From contig CACMXS010000002.1 of assembly GCA_902617715.1 (NCBI GenBank), forward strand, positions 1-64,000: 64,000 nt of DNA, written 5' to 3'. Positions within the stretch are counted from its first letter, which is position 1. The number at the start of each line of letters is the position of its first letter. This stretch comes from an uncultured Pelagibacteraceae bacterium (lineage in GTDB: Bacteria > Pseudomonadota > Alphaproteobacteria > Pelagibacterales > Pelagibacteraceae). Below the pieces are notes generated by a model. The model ran no database searches. It saw nothing but the letters and a program-made list of their open reading frames with translations, and was not told the origin of the DNA. This document shows positions 16,428 through 25,055 of this stretch, in pieces. The translations under genes were made by a program, and so were the position numbers.

Positions 16428-17516
16428 TTATTTTAATAAAGTTTTTTCTATTATTTCATCCTCTAAATTAATATTAATTTTTTTATTTTTTTGATCATAT
16501 AAATTTGAAACAAAATTAAATACATTTTTTGCATAAAGATTTGATGCTGAGGTTGGTAATTTATTAAGAATATTTGTCTCACCTATAATTTTAACGCCAT
16601 TTTTTACAACAACTTTATCTAATTGTGTCAAAGCAGTGTTACCACCTTGAATAGCAGCTAAATCATATATAACAGAACCAGAGCTCATATTGTTTATCAT
16701 TCTCTCATTTAAAACTAATGGCGCTTTTTTTCCAGGTATTAAAGCAGTACAAATTACTATGTCAATTTTTTTTAAAGTTTCTGCCAAAAGATCTTCTTGT
16801 TTTTTCTTAAAATCATCTGAAGTTTCTTTAGCATAACCACCTTCTGTCTCTAAATTTTCAGAGCCCTCAACAGTTAAAAATTTTCCTCCCAAACTTTCAA
16901 CTTGTTCTTTAGATGCAGCTCTTACATCTGTCGCATAAACAATAGCGCCCATTCGTTTTGCTGTTGCGATCGCTTGCAATCCAGCAACACCTGCACCAAC
17001 AATTAAAACTTTTGCTGCAGAAACTGTACCTGCTGCAGTCATCATCATTGGTATCGCTTTTTCAAATACTGAAAATGAATCAACAACAGCTTTGTAGCCT
17101 GCTAAATTTGCTTGTGAAGAAAGTATATCCATTGATTGTGCTCTTGTAATTCTTGGAAGTAATTCTAATGAAAAATTTTTTATTTTTTTTTTAACTAAAT
17201 CATTTAATTTATCTTGATTTGTGTATGGATCTAAGACCCCTATCAAAATCTGATCACTTTTTAAAAAAGAAAGTTTTTCATCAGAGGGTAAACCCACTTG
17301 CACAATTATATCAGCACTGTCTATAATCTTTTTTTCATTATCGCTAACCTCTACACCTAAATCAATATATTCCTTATCATTAAATCCTAGATGTTCTCCA
17401 TAATTTTTTGAAATAGAAATTTTGAAACCATGAGAATTATATTTTTTTGCCATTTCAGGCGTTATGGCTATTCTTTTCTCAATTTCTTTATTCTCTGAAA
17501 TAGAAACTATTCTCAT
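16428..17516 (-). CDS. pntAA: NAD(P) transhydrogenase subunit alpha, part 1
   Basis: A 362-residue soluble subunit (domain I) resembling alanine dehydrogenase. RIAITPEMAKKYNSHG opens it and the NAD-binding Rossmann motif is VLIVGAGVAGLQAIATAKRMG, with YATDVRAASKEQVESLG following. It binds NADH on the cytoplasmic face. The upstream neighbour, 13 bases away, is a tiny oxidase subunit IV-like gene, a conserved alphaproteobacterial pair. Confidence 0.97.
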   Translation of the reverse strand: MRIVSISENKEIEKRIAITPEMAKKYNSHGFKISISKNYGEHLGFNDKEYIDLGVEVSDNEKKIIDSADIIVQVGLPSDEKLSFLKSDQILIGVLDPYTNQDKLNDLVKKKIKNFSLELLPRITRAQSMDILSSQANLAGYKAVVDSFSVFEKAIPMMMTAAGTVSAAKVLIVGAGVAGLQAIATAKRMGAIVYATDVRAASKEQVESLGGKFLTVEGSENLETEGGYAKETSDDFKKKQEDLLAETLKKIDIVICTALIPGKKAPLVLNERMINNMSSGSVIYDLAAIQGGNTALTQLDKVVVKNGVKIIGETNILNKLPTSASNLYAKNVFNFVSNLYDQKNKKININLEDEIIEKTLLK

Positions 17517-17529
17517 ATTAGATTATTTA

Positions 17530-17640
17530 TTATAATAAAAATATCGCCATTAGTATTAAAATTAATATCACTGCGATAGTACCCCACATTACAAATCTAG
17601 TAAAATTGTTCCATGTATTTTTATGGTTATCATCATCCAT
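17530..17640 (-). CDS. aa3-type cytochrome c oxidase subunit IV-like peptide
   Basis: A 36-residue ORF too short for the track: a polar start MDDDNHKNTWNNFTRF and one membrane helix VMWGTIAVILILILMAIFLL. This is the size and layout of the bacterial aa3-type oxidase subunit IV, a single-helix accessory subunit, and alphaproteobacteria often keep it directly upstream of pntA as here. It lies five bases after rpmJ and 13 bases before pntAA. Length and composition alone cannot prove the family, so the context carries much of the weight. Confidence 0.7.
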   Translation of the reverse strand: MDDDNHKNTWNNFTRFVMWGTIAVILILILMAIFLL

Positions 17641-17645
17641 AAAAA

Positions 17646-17771
17646 TTACTTTTGTCTAGCTTTAAACTTAGGGTTAGTTTTATTAATGATATAAACTCTA
17701 CCTCTTCTTCTAACAAGTTTAGAATTTAGATCTCTTTTTTTAATTGATTTTAATGAACTTTTAATTTTCAT
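17646..17771 (-). CDS. rpmJ: 50S ribosomal protein L36, zinc-free type
   Basis: A 41-residue ORF missed by the track: [20 protein letters not shown] followed by [20 protein letters not shown]. This is the long, cysteine-free L36 found across alphaproteobacteria. Its start overlaps the 3' end of the upstream epimerase gene by 11 bases, so if that gene is a late insertion rpmJ must be read through from it or from a promoter inside it. Confidence 0.93.
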   Translation of the reverse strand: MKIKSSLKSIKKRDLNSKLVRRRGRVYIINKTNPKFKARQK

Positions 17772-18654
17772 AATTTTTTCTCTTAATAAACGAAGAAATG
17801 TAATCTTTCAAATTTATTTTTCCAAATTTTCGAATTATCTTATTATTTTGAGAATATAATGTAAGAGAAGAGGCATATCTCTCCCCTGGTCTAGATTTAA
17901 GATATTTTATTTTACTTTTAAACATTTTTGCTACCTTTAATATAGAGTGAGATTTTCTACTTGAAATACTGTAATGAGTGCAATTGTTTTTTTTCCAAGC
18001 TAAATAACAAACATTAACTGTATCACTTATATGAGTAAATCTCCTTGTCTGAGTTCCAGGTCTTACAACAGTGAGTGGTTTTTTATTTAAATACAAATCC
18101 TCAAATATACCAATTACAGTAGCCATTTTTCCTTTTTTTATTTGTCTTGGTCCATAAACGTTATAAAAATATATAACTTCATATTTAAATTTGAACCATT
18201 TTTTTAAATTTTCTAATAACTCTAAATTTTTTGATTTTGTGAAAGAATAAGGTGATAAATTTTTGTCTTTTCCCAAATTCCCAAGTGTGGCAGAAGTAGC
18301 AGAATACACTAGTTTCAATTTGTTATCTAAACAAAATTTAAATACAGCTTTTGTGCCAATACTATTAGAGTCATAACACTCATCAAATTTTTCAAAACTC
18401 TGATATATTCTTGCGAATTCCCCAAAATGAAAAACAGAGTGTATATTTTTTTTATAACTCGATAAAAGTTTCTTAATATTTGCTGTTTCGCCTTTGATAT
18501 ATTTTACTCTTTTATTTTTAATATGATTTTTTATTCTACCTGTCGAATAATTATCAAGACTGATAATTTTGTTTTTTGTTTTTTTTAATAATAACTCAAT
18601 TAAATTTGAACCTACAAATCCAGCACCACCAGTTACAATAATGAAGTTTTTCAT
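17761..18654 (-). CDS. NAD-dependent epimerase/dehydratase (UDP-sugar 4-epimerase-like SDR)
   Basis: A 297-residue extended SDR. The start is ATG at 18654 ([20 protein letters not shown]); the track's longer 334-residue version reads through the 5S rRNA gene and is wrong. The Rossmann motif GGAGFVGS, the Ser of YSATSATLG and the catalytic YxxxK in SPYSFTKSK are present, and VYGPRQ lies further on. It most resembles GalE/WbpP-type UDP-hexose 4-epimerases; the substrate is unknown. It starts only seven bases after the 5S rRNA gene and overlaps rpmJ, so a surface-sugar gene is wedged between 5S and the core rpmJ-pnt series. Confidence 0.85.
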   Translation of the reverse strand: MKNFIIVTGGAGFVGSNLIELLLKKTKNKIISLDNYSTGRIKNHIKNKRVKYIKGETANIKKLLSSYKKNIHSVFHFGEFARIYQSFEKFDECYDSNSIGTKAVFKFCLDNKLKLVYSATSATLGNLGKDKNLSPYSFTKSKNLELLENLKKWFKFKYEVIYFYNVYGPRQIKKGKMATVIGIFEDLYLNKKPLTVVRPGTQTRRFTHISDTVNVCYLAWKKNNCTHYSISSRKSHSILKVAKMFKSKIKYLKSRPGERYASSLTLYSQNNKIIRKFGKINLKDYISSFIKRKNYEN

Positions 18655-18661
18655 GAATAAA

Positions 18662-18777
18662 GCCTGGCAATGACCTACTCTACCATATCTTAAGACAAAG
18701 TACCATCGGCGCAGAAAGGCTTGACTTCCGAGTTCGGAATGGGATCGGGTATTACACTTTCGCAATAATCACCAGGC
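18662..18777 (-). rRNA. rrf: 5S ribosomal RNA (stand-alone)
   Basis: Read on the minus strand it begins GCCTGGTGATTATTGCG, has the conserved core CCCATTCCGAACTCGG and GCGCCGATGGTA, and ends CATTGCCAGGC; the ends pair (GCCTGG with CCAGGC) as helix I. About 116 bases long. No 23S or 16S sequence lies next to it: upstream is the polysaccharide island, as known for Pelagibacter. It must have its own promoter in the 95 bp before the next gene, or be read through from the island. No terminator separates it from the epimerase start seven bases later. Confidence 0.96.
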
Positions 18778-18872
18778 AAAGTTTAATAACTTCTAAAAAC
18801 TAAAAAGTAAAGAAAAATTAATATATAAAGAATTAGCTTTATTATTAATTTGTTTGATATAATCATCTAAAG

Positions 18873-19886
18873 ATGGCTAAGATAGCTTTAATAACTGGTA
18901 TTTCTGGTCAAGACGGTGCTTATCTTGCAAAATTCTTATTAAAAAAAAAATACAAAATAATTGGCACAGTTAAGAAATCTTCTAAATCTTCATATTGGAG
19001 GTTGGAAAGACTTGGTATTAAAAAAAAATTAACCATTGAAAAAATGGACCTTGGAAACCTCAAGGATATTGATAAAATTTTTAAAAAATATGATTTTAAT
19101 GAAGTTTATAATTTGGCGGCTCAATCTTTTGTAAATAAATCATTTAATATCCCTATAGCAACTTCAAATATAACTGGATTAGGGACATTAAGAATTTTGG
19201 AAATAATAAAAAAAAATAATAGAAAAATAAAATTTTATCAAGCATCCTCCTCAGAAATGTTTGGAAGAGTTTTGAATAGTGAACAGAGTGAAACTACCCC
19301 TTTCAATCCTCAAAGTCCCTATGCTATTTCAAAAGTATTCTCCCACCTAATTACAAAAAATTATAGAAATTCTTACAAAATATTTGCAACCTCAGGTATT
19401 TTATTCAATCATGAGTCTCCACTAAGAGGTAAAGAATATGTAACCAGAAAGATAATAATTGGATTGGTAAAAATTTATAAAAAAAAACTAAAATCTTTTC
19501 AACTTGGCAATATCTATGCAAAAAGAGATTTGGGTTATGCAAAAGAATATGTTGTTGCAATGTGGAAAATGATGCAAAAAAAAAAGCCAAAGGACTACAT
19601 AATTTCTACGGGAAAAACTTATTCAATTAAGGATTTCATAAATTTAGCAACAGCTTATCTGAAGCTCAAAACAAAATGGGTAGGTAAAGGTTTTAATGAA
19701 AAATTGATATTAAAAAAAACAAATCGACCAATTATAACAATTAATTCAAATCTTTTCAGACCATCGGAAGTCAGTGCACTTAAAGGAAATTCATCTAAAG
19801 CAAAAAAAGATTTGAAATGGAGTCCTAAAACAAACCTAAAAAAACTCGTTAAAATTATGATTGATGAAGAACTACTTCATTCTTAA
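18873..19886 (+). CDS. GDP-mannose 4,6-dehydratase family protein (divergent Gmd)
   Basis: A 337-residue SDR with the Gmd start IALITGISGQDGAYLAKFLL, SSEMFGRV, the catalytic SPYAISK (YxxxK) and NHESPLRGKEYVTRKI. Unlike the canonical Gmd at 24.0 kb, the segment after the Rossmann strand reads SSYWRLERLGIKKKL, as in a second Gmd subfamily common in archaea and actinobacteria. Expected product is GDP-4-keto-6-deoxy-D-mannose. It is the first island gene after 5S and runs tail to tail into GDP-fucose synthase with a four-base overlap. Having two Gmd subtypes 4 kb apart suggests separate acquisition. Confidence 0.85.
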   Translation: MAKIALITGISGQDGAYLAKFLLKKKYKIIGTVKKSSKSSYWRLERLGIKKKLTIEKMDLGNLKDIDKIFKKYDFNEVYNLAAQSFVNKSFNIPIATSNITGLGTLRILEIIKKNNRKIKFYQASSSEMFGRVLNSEQSETTPFNPQSPYAISKVFSHLITKNYRNSYKIFATSGILFNHESPLRGKEYVTRKIIIGLVKIYKKKLKSFQLGNIYAKRDLGYAKEYVVAMWKMMQKKKPKDYIISTGKTYSIKDFINLATAYLKLKTKWVGKGFNEKLILKKTNRPIITINSNLFRPSEVSALKGNSSKAKKDLKWSPKTNLKKLVKIMIDEELLHS

Positions 19887-20827
19887 AATTGAGTGTATCT
19901 CTTATAATTCTTTTCAAAATCACTTAATGTAATTTTTAATCCTTTAACAAGAGATGTTTTAGAACACCAACCTAATTTCTTCGCCAAGCTTACATCTAAT
20001 ATTTTTCTCGGTGTACCATTTAGAGACTTATTAATTCTTTTTATCTTTAATTTTACATTCAACAATTTCATTATAATCTTTGCATACTCAATAATTGAAT
20101 AATCTTTTTGTGTACCAATATTTATTAATGATTCTTTTGTTTTCTTATTTACAAAAAAAATAATTGCATCGGCAATATCATCTACAAAAATTAACTCCCT
20201 TTTTGTTTTTCCATTACCCCATATTTTAATTTCTTTTCTATAATTAACTTTTGCTTCATAAATTTTTCTTATCAAGGCAGCAATAAAATGAGAACTTTCA
20301 AAATCATAATTATCATTTGGTCCAAAAGTATTACATGGCATTAGACTTTTATAATTAGTGCCATATTGTTGATTATAAAATTCACACATTTTTACTCCTG
20401 AGATTTTTGCTATTGCATAGGCCTCATTTGTTTTTTCCAATTCTGAGGATAATAGATATTTTTCTTTAATGGGTTGTTTTGAAAATTTTGGATAAACACA
20501 ACTTGAACCTAAGAAAATTAAATTTTTAATCCCATTTAAAAATGATTGATGGATCAAATTATTTTGAATTTGTAAATTATCATAAATAAACTCTGCACTT
20601 TTGTTTTTATTTTCTTTAATTCCACCTACTTTGGCAGCAACAATAATTACAACTTCTGGTTTTTTTTGTTTCAAAAAATTTGCAACTTTATTTTGATCTC
20701 TTAAATCTAACTTATCTTTATTTGCAGTAATGATATTTTTATAACCAAATTTTTTAAATTTTCTTAATGTAGCAGATCCAACTAATCCATTATGACCTGT
20801 TAAAAAAATTTTTTTATTTATGTTCAT
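19883..20827 (-). CDS. fcl: GDP-L-fucose synthase
   Basis: A 314-residue SDR: IFLTGHNGLVGSATLRKF, the characteristic VAAKVGGIKENK, FLGSSCVYPKFSKQPIKE, the catalytic YAIAK and CNTFGPNDNYD. It epimerises and reduces GDP-4-keto-6-deoxymannose to GDP-L-fucose. It overlaps the downstream GT2 gene by 14 bases, so the two are coupled. It works directly on the product of either Gmd in this region. Confidence 0.93.
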   Translation of the reverse strand: MNINKKIFLTGHNGLVGSATLRKFKKFGYKNIITANKDKLDLRDQNKVANFLKQKKPEVVIIVAAKVGGIKENKNKSAEFIYDNLQIQNNLIHQSFLNGIKNLIFLGSSCVYPKFSKQPIKEKYLLSSELEKTNEAYAIAKISGVKMCEFYNQQYGTNYKSLMPCNTFGPNDNYDFESSHFIAALIRKIYEAKVNYRKEIKIWGNGKTKRELIFVDDIADAIIFFVNKKTKESLINIGTQKDYSIIEYAKIIMKLLNVKLKIKRINKSLNGTPRKILDVSLAKKLGWCSKTSLVKGLKITLSDFEKNYKRYTQF

Positions 20828-21530
20828 TTTTAAAGAATTTATATTTTAAAATCGTAAAAAGTGCAAAAAGACCGTCTGTGAGTTTTATTTTTTTTCCTTC
20901 ATCATATGATCTTCCTCTATAACTTATTGGAATTTCAATAATAGAATATTTCAGATTAGCAATCTTCGTAGTTATCTCTGGGCAAAATGAAAAATTTTTT
21001 TCAAATAGATGAATTTGATCAAAGACATTTCTAGTAAAAACTTTATAACACGTATGAGCATCTGTTAGTTTTTGGTTATTAAACAAATTAGAAATAATTG
21101 TCATCACATGGTTTCCAAAAATTCTAAATAATGAGGTAAAACCATCCGCATTATATCTTTTTTTTCCTAATACCCTTGAGCCATAAACTACTTCAGTTTT
21201 TTTTTTAATTATTGGTTCAATTAATTTATAATAATCGTGAGGATCATACTCTAAATCAGCATCTTGTATAATAATTATATCTCCAGATATATATTTTTTT
21301 GCTGTTATAATTGCAGCTCCTTTGCCCTGATTTTTTTCGTGTTTTAATATTAAATTTTCACTTTCAAAATTAAAGTTGGAAATTTTTTTAAATGATTTAT
21401 CAATAGAACCATCATCAACAATAATTATTTGTTTATTTATATTTTTTATTTCCTCAATTTTAGACAATAATTCTGTTATAGTATTCTCTTCATTATATAC
21501 TGGAATTATTATGGTAACATTAATTAACAT
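20814..21530 (-). CDS. Glycosyltransferase family 2, polyprenyl-phosphate-sugar synthase type
   Basis: A 238-residue GT2 enzyme of the dolichol-phosphate-mannose-synthase type: VTIIIPVYNEENTITELL, IIVDDGSIDKS, and the metal site QDADLEYDPHDY. I chose ATG at 21530 (MLINVTIIIPVYNE) over the track start at 21563, because the GT2 domain begins there; 21563 adds eleven residues without homology value. Such enzymes charge a lipid carrier with a sugar that GT-C membrane glycosyltransferases use, and a probable one is the divergent neighbour. Confidence 0.88.
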   Translation of the reverse strand: MLINVTIIIPVYNEENTITELLSKIEEIKNINKQIIIVDDGSIDKSFKKISNFNFESENLILKHEKNQGKGAAIITAKKYISGDIIIIQDADLEYDPHDYYKLIEPIIKKKTEVVYGSRVLGKKRYNADGFTSLFRIFGNHVMTIISNLFNNQKLTDAHTCYKVFTRNVFDQIHLFEKNFSFCPEITTKIANLKYSIIEIPISYRGRSYDEGKKIKLTDGLFALFTILKYKFFKNEHK

Positions 21531-23181
21531 AGTAGAATTATTTATTTTATCTTTTGTTACCAATTACGTTTACCACATTTTTGGACAAATAATACTTTCT
21601 AAATATAAAAAAATTTATACAAATTTTAAAATAAAATTTTTAGATAACGTATTAACCTTTATAATTGGTTTTGTTTTCATAAGTTTAGTTGCATTAATTT
21701 CAAATTTTTTTACATCTCTTAACCAATACTTTAATTCTTTAATATACTTAATTATATTATTGATAGGAATTTTCTTTTTAAAAAAGGATATTTTCAAATC
21801 TGAAACTTTAAAGTTTTTATTATTAATCTCACTTTTAACCTCAAGCTTAATAATTTATTCTGATGTATACAGACCAGATGCTTACTTATATCATCTACCA
21901 TATATATCTATTTTAAATAACAACGAAATTATAATTGGTTTAAATAATATTCATTTTAGATACGGTTTAGTCTCTATTCTTCAATACACTTCAGCATTAA
22001 ATTTTAATATCTTAACTAATGAAAAAGGAATTTTAATTCCCATAGCTTCAATCGTATCAACATTAATTTATTACTTTTATATGATTTTAATAAGAACAGT
22101 TAAATCAAAAAAAATTACTTATAACTCATTATTTTCATTTTCTATTTTGATTTATATTGTTTATAAAATAATAAGATATTCAGAATATGGAAATGATGCT
22201 CTACCAGCATTATTAACTTTTTATCTTATATCAAAAATTTTAGAAAATGAATTTATTAAAGATAACTTTAATATTATTTGTTTATTAAGTGTTTTTATTT
22301 TTTTAAATAAAACGACTATGATGATAATTTTGATAATACCATTAATCATTTTTTTTAAAGAAAAAAAATACAAAGAGTTTCAAAATATTTTTTTTTCAAT
22401 ACCAACATTGCTACTTCTTTTGTGGTTTTTTAAAAATTTTTTAATAACAGGGTGCTTGGTATACCCACTTCATTATACTTGTGTTGAAACACAATGGACA
22501 AATATAAAAAAAACTGAAATTATGGCTATTAAAGCTGAGTCTTGGTCAAAAGGTTGGCCACAAAATAAAAAAGAATTAACTTTTAAAAGTTTTAATAAAA
22601 ATTTTTCTTGGCTCAAAGCTTGGTCAGAAAAACATTTGATATATATCTTAAAAATAATTTTACCATATTTAGGTCTTTTATTTTTGATTTCAATCATATC
22701 TTCTGGACGATTTAAGAGGGCTAATTTTGACAATCATAAAATTTCGATTCCTTTTGTTGTTTCATTTTTAGGAAGTATAATTTTTTTCTTAAAATTTCCA
22801 TTATATAGATATGGTTATGGTTACTTAATTTCTTTTATTTCTTTACTGTTTTGTTTTTACAATATTAATAATTTACACGAAGGTAGGTTGTTTAATATAT
22901 TTAAAATTATAATAATAATTGCACCTATAATTTTTTTTACTAAACAATCTTTAAGAATTTACGAAAATTTTTCTTCAAAAACAATCTGGCCTGAGTTTCA
23001 AAAAGTTTTAAGTAAAGAAGATGTTAAAAAGAATATAATTTTAAATCAAAATGGCCTGATGGTCTATAAAGACTCAAATGATTGTTTTTATACAAATGAG
23101 ATATGTTCTCAATATGATTTAGATGAAAATTTAATTGTTAAAAAAGTAAAAAAATATTTTATACTTGAAATTAAAAAATAA
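21511..23181 (+). CDS. Polytopic membrane protein, possible GT-C-type glycosyltransferase
   Basis: About 556 residues starting MVTLINIVELFILSFVTNYV; the track's earlier start at 21376 lies antisense inside the GT2 gene and is unlikely. About ten to twelve hydrophobic helices are visible, with a hydrophilic loop YRPDAYLYHLPYISIL early on, the kind of acidic motif in the first loop of GT-C enzymes, and a short C-terminal domain with several Cys. I do not recognise a named family with certainty. Its start overlaps the divergent GT2 start by 20 bases, which supports a functional pair (lipid-linked sugar made by GT2, used here). Confidence 0.6.
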   Translation: MVTLINIVELFILSFVTNYVYHIFGQIILSKYKKIYTNFKIKFLDNVLTFIIGFVFISLVALISNFFTSLNQYFNSLIYLIILLIGIFFLKKDIFKSETLKFLLLISLLTSSLIIYSDVYRPDAYLYHLPYISILNNNEIIIGLNNIHFRYGLVSILQYTSALNFNILTNEKGILIPIASIVSTLIYYFYMILIRTVKSKKITYNSLFSFSILIYIVYKIIRYSEYGNDALPALLTFYLISKILENEFIKDNFNIICLLSVFIFLNKTTMMIILIIPLIIFFKEKKYKEFQNIFFSIPTLLLLLWFFKNFLITGCLVYPLHYTCVETQWTNIKKTEIMAIKAESWSKGWPQNKKELTFKSFNKNFSWLKAWSEKHLIYILKIILPYLGLLFLISIISSGRFKRANFDNHKISIPFVVSFLGSIIFFLKFPLYRYGYGYLISFISLLFCFYNINNLHEGRLFNIFKIIIIIAPIIFFTKQSLRIYENFSSKTIWPEFQKVLSKEDVKKNIILNQNGLMVYKDSNDCFYTNEICSQYDLDENLIVKKVKKYFILEIKK

Positions 23182-23193
23182 TTTAATCTAACC

Positions 23194-23934
23194 TTATAAT
23201 TTAAATTGAGTCAGCTTGTATAAAAGCTTATATAAATAAATGAATATAAAATTAATTTTATAATATTCATAATAAATTTTAATATCTTCCAAAAATTTTT
23301 TAAAAAAATTTTTTGAAGATGTACTTAAACCTCCCAAAGTCATATTGACTGAATAATGATTAGTCATCAAAATCTTTAATCTTTTAATTTTCATCATTCT
23401 CAAAATGTAATCAGCATCTGAGGAAATATCATAGGCTATATTGTACTTTCCTATTTTATTTATAATATTTTTACTGATATAAAGTCCTGTGTGAGGAATT
23501 TTAAAAGTTGAAAAAAAAGATATATTTTTATTTGTTTTCCAAGTTCTAATAATTTTATTTTTTTTTGAAAAAACACATCCACTCACTAAAACATCATAAT
23601 TAGCTTGTTTTAATTTATTTTTAAAAATTTTTAATATATTTTTTGAATAAAATATATCACCAGAATGTAAACAGACGATATATTTTCCATTACAAATTTT
23701 TAACCCATTATTAAGACCATCGTATAAATTTTTATCTCCCAGTTGTTTTTTTTTTATATTATTTGATTTAAAGTTTTTTATTAATTCAAAAGTTTTATCA
23801 TCAGAAAAACCATCTACAATTATATGTTCATAATCTTTACATGTTTGATTTTTAACACTTTTTAATGTTTTTAAAATCTTTGTTTCAGAATTTTTGACTA
23901 TTGTTAAAATTGAAAAAAAAGGTTTTTTTATCAT
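23194..23934 (-). CDS. Glycosyltransferase family 2 (WcaA/WcaE-like)
   Basis: A 246-residue GT-A enzyme: FSILTIVKNSETKILKTLKS, EHIIVDGFSDDKT, then GDKNLYDGLNNGLKICNGKY, a pattern found in colanic-acid-type GT2 enzymes. The usual DxD region is HSGDIFY. The C-terminus is amphipathic and aromatic, possibly membrane-associating. It lies 83 bp downstream of the canonical gmd in the same direction, and its 3' end is 12 bases from that of the convergent membrane protein. Confidence 0.85.
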   Translation of the reverse strand: MIKKPFFSILTIVKNSETKILKTLKSVKNQTCKDYEHIIVDGFSDDKTFELIKNFKSNNIKKKQLGDKNLYDGLNNGLKICNGKYIVCLHSGDIFYSKNILKIFKNKLKQANYDVLVSGCVFSKKNKIIRTWKTNKNISFFSTFKIPHTGLYISKNIINKIGKYNIAYDISSDADYILRMMKIKRLKILMTNHYSVNMTLGGLSTSSKNFFKKFLEDIKIYYEYYKINFIFIYLYKLLYKLTQFKL

Positions 23935-24017
23935 TTTTGATTTACAAAAATTAAATTTTATTCTGATTTAAAAAATATTTTTATTAATTTGCTTCAAAAG
24001 TTTTGTAATAAAAATAT

Positions 24018-25055
24018 CTAAATACTTAATTTATTAATTCTATTAATTTCCTCAGTTACCATATCTTTTACAAGTGATCGAATGTTATGTTTAGGTGTCC
24101 ATTTAAGTTCTTTTCTTGCTTTACTAGAGTTTCCCATTAAAGAATTTACTTCTGTAGGTCTAAAATATCTTTTATCAATTGATATTATATTTTTGTCATT
24201 CCAAAAAGCTTTTTCACTAAGTCCCTTTCCTTTCCAAAAAATTTTGATACCCAATTCTTCGCAAACTAAATCTATAAAATATTTTACTGTATATTGTTTT
24301 CCAGATGAAATTACATAATCTTTTGGTTGTTTTGCTTGTAACATTTTCCACATTGCTTTTACATAATCTTCAGCATGACCCCAATCTCTTTTCGCATATA
24401 GATTTCCTAAGTATAACTTTCCTTCACCTTCCAAAAATATTTTGCATAAACCCATAACTATTTTTCTTGTTACAAATGTTTCTCCTCTAAGTGGACTCTC
24501 GTGATTAAACAAAATTCCATTACAAGCAAATATATTATAAGCTTCTCTATAATTGACCGTTATCCAATGCGAATACAATTTTGCTATTCCATAAGGGCTA
24601 CGTGGATAAAATTTAGTCTTCTCATTTTGTGGAGGTTTAGATGCTCCAAACATTTCCGAAGTACCTGCTTGGTAAAATTTAACTTTATTTTGTATTCTTA
24701 ATGTAAGTATTGCATCTAAGATTCTCAATGTTCCTAAAGCTGTTACATTTGCGGTATATTCAGGCACATCAAAAGATACCCCAACATGTGATTGTGCTCC
24801 AAGATTATAGATTTCATCAGGTTTAATTTTTTCAATAATTTTTAATACGGACAGGGAATCTGTTAAGTCTCCATGATGTAAAAAAAAGTTTGTTTTTTTA
24901 TGAGGATCTAAATAAATATCATCAACTCTCTGAGTGTTTAGTGAAGAACTTCTTCTTTTTACCCCATGGACAATATAGTTTTTTTTTAATAAAAATTTCG
25001 CAAGATATGCACCGTCTTGTCCAGTTATACCAAAAATCAGTGCTTTTTTTTTCAT
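24018..25055 (-). CDS. gmd: GDP-mannose 4,6-dehydratase
   Basis: A 345-residue canonical Gmd: ALIFGITGQDGAYLAKFLL, the NADP-binding VHGVKRRSSSLNTQRVD, GTSEMFG, SPYGIAK (YxxxK) and NHESPLRGETFVTRKI, with LYLGNLYAKRDWGHAEDYV near the end. It makes GDP-4-keto-6-deoxy-D-mannose, precursor of GDP-L-fucose, GDP-D-rhamnose or GDP-perosamine. Its start overlaps the O-antigen-ligase-like gene by four bases. It is clearly more conserved than the divergent Gmd at 18.9 kb. Confidence 0.96.
   Translation of the reverse strand: MKKKALIFGITGQDGAYLAKFLLKKNYIVHGVKRRSSSLNTQRVDDIYLDPHKKTNFFLHHGDLTDSLSVLKIIEKIKPDEIYNLGAQSHVGVSFDVPEYTANVTALGTLRILDAILTLRIQNKVKFYQAGTSEMFGASKPPQNEKTKFYPRSPYGIAKLYSHWITVNYREAYNIFACNGILFNHESPLRGETFVTRKIVMGLCKIFLEGEGKLYLGNLYAKRDWGHAEDYVKAMWKMLQAKQPKDYVISSGKQYTVKYFIDLVCEELGIKIFWKGKGLSEKAFWNDKNIISIDKRYFRPTEVNSLMGNSSKARKELKWTPKHNIRSLVKDMVTEEINRINKLSI

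Noticed and set aside
18655-18765. N-terminal extension of the epimerase ORF (MRKCNTRSHSELG...) in the track
   Set aside because: It is a translation of the 5S rRNA gene on the same strand; the SDR domain starts at ATG 18654.
21376-21510. Long N-terminus of the 601-residue plus-strand ORF
   Set aside because: It lies antisense within the well-supported GT2 coding sequence; a good ATG exists at 21511.
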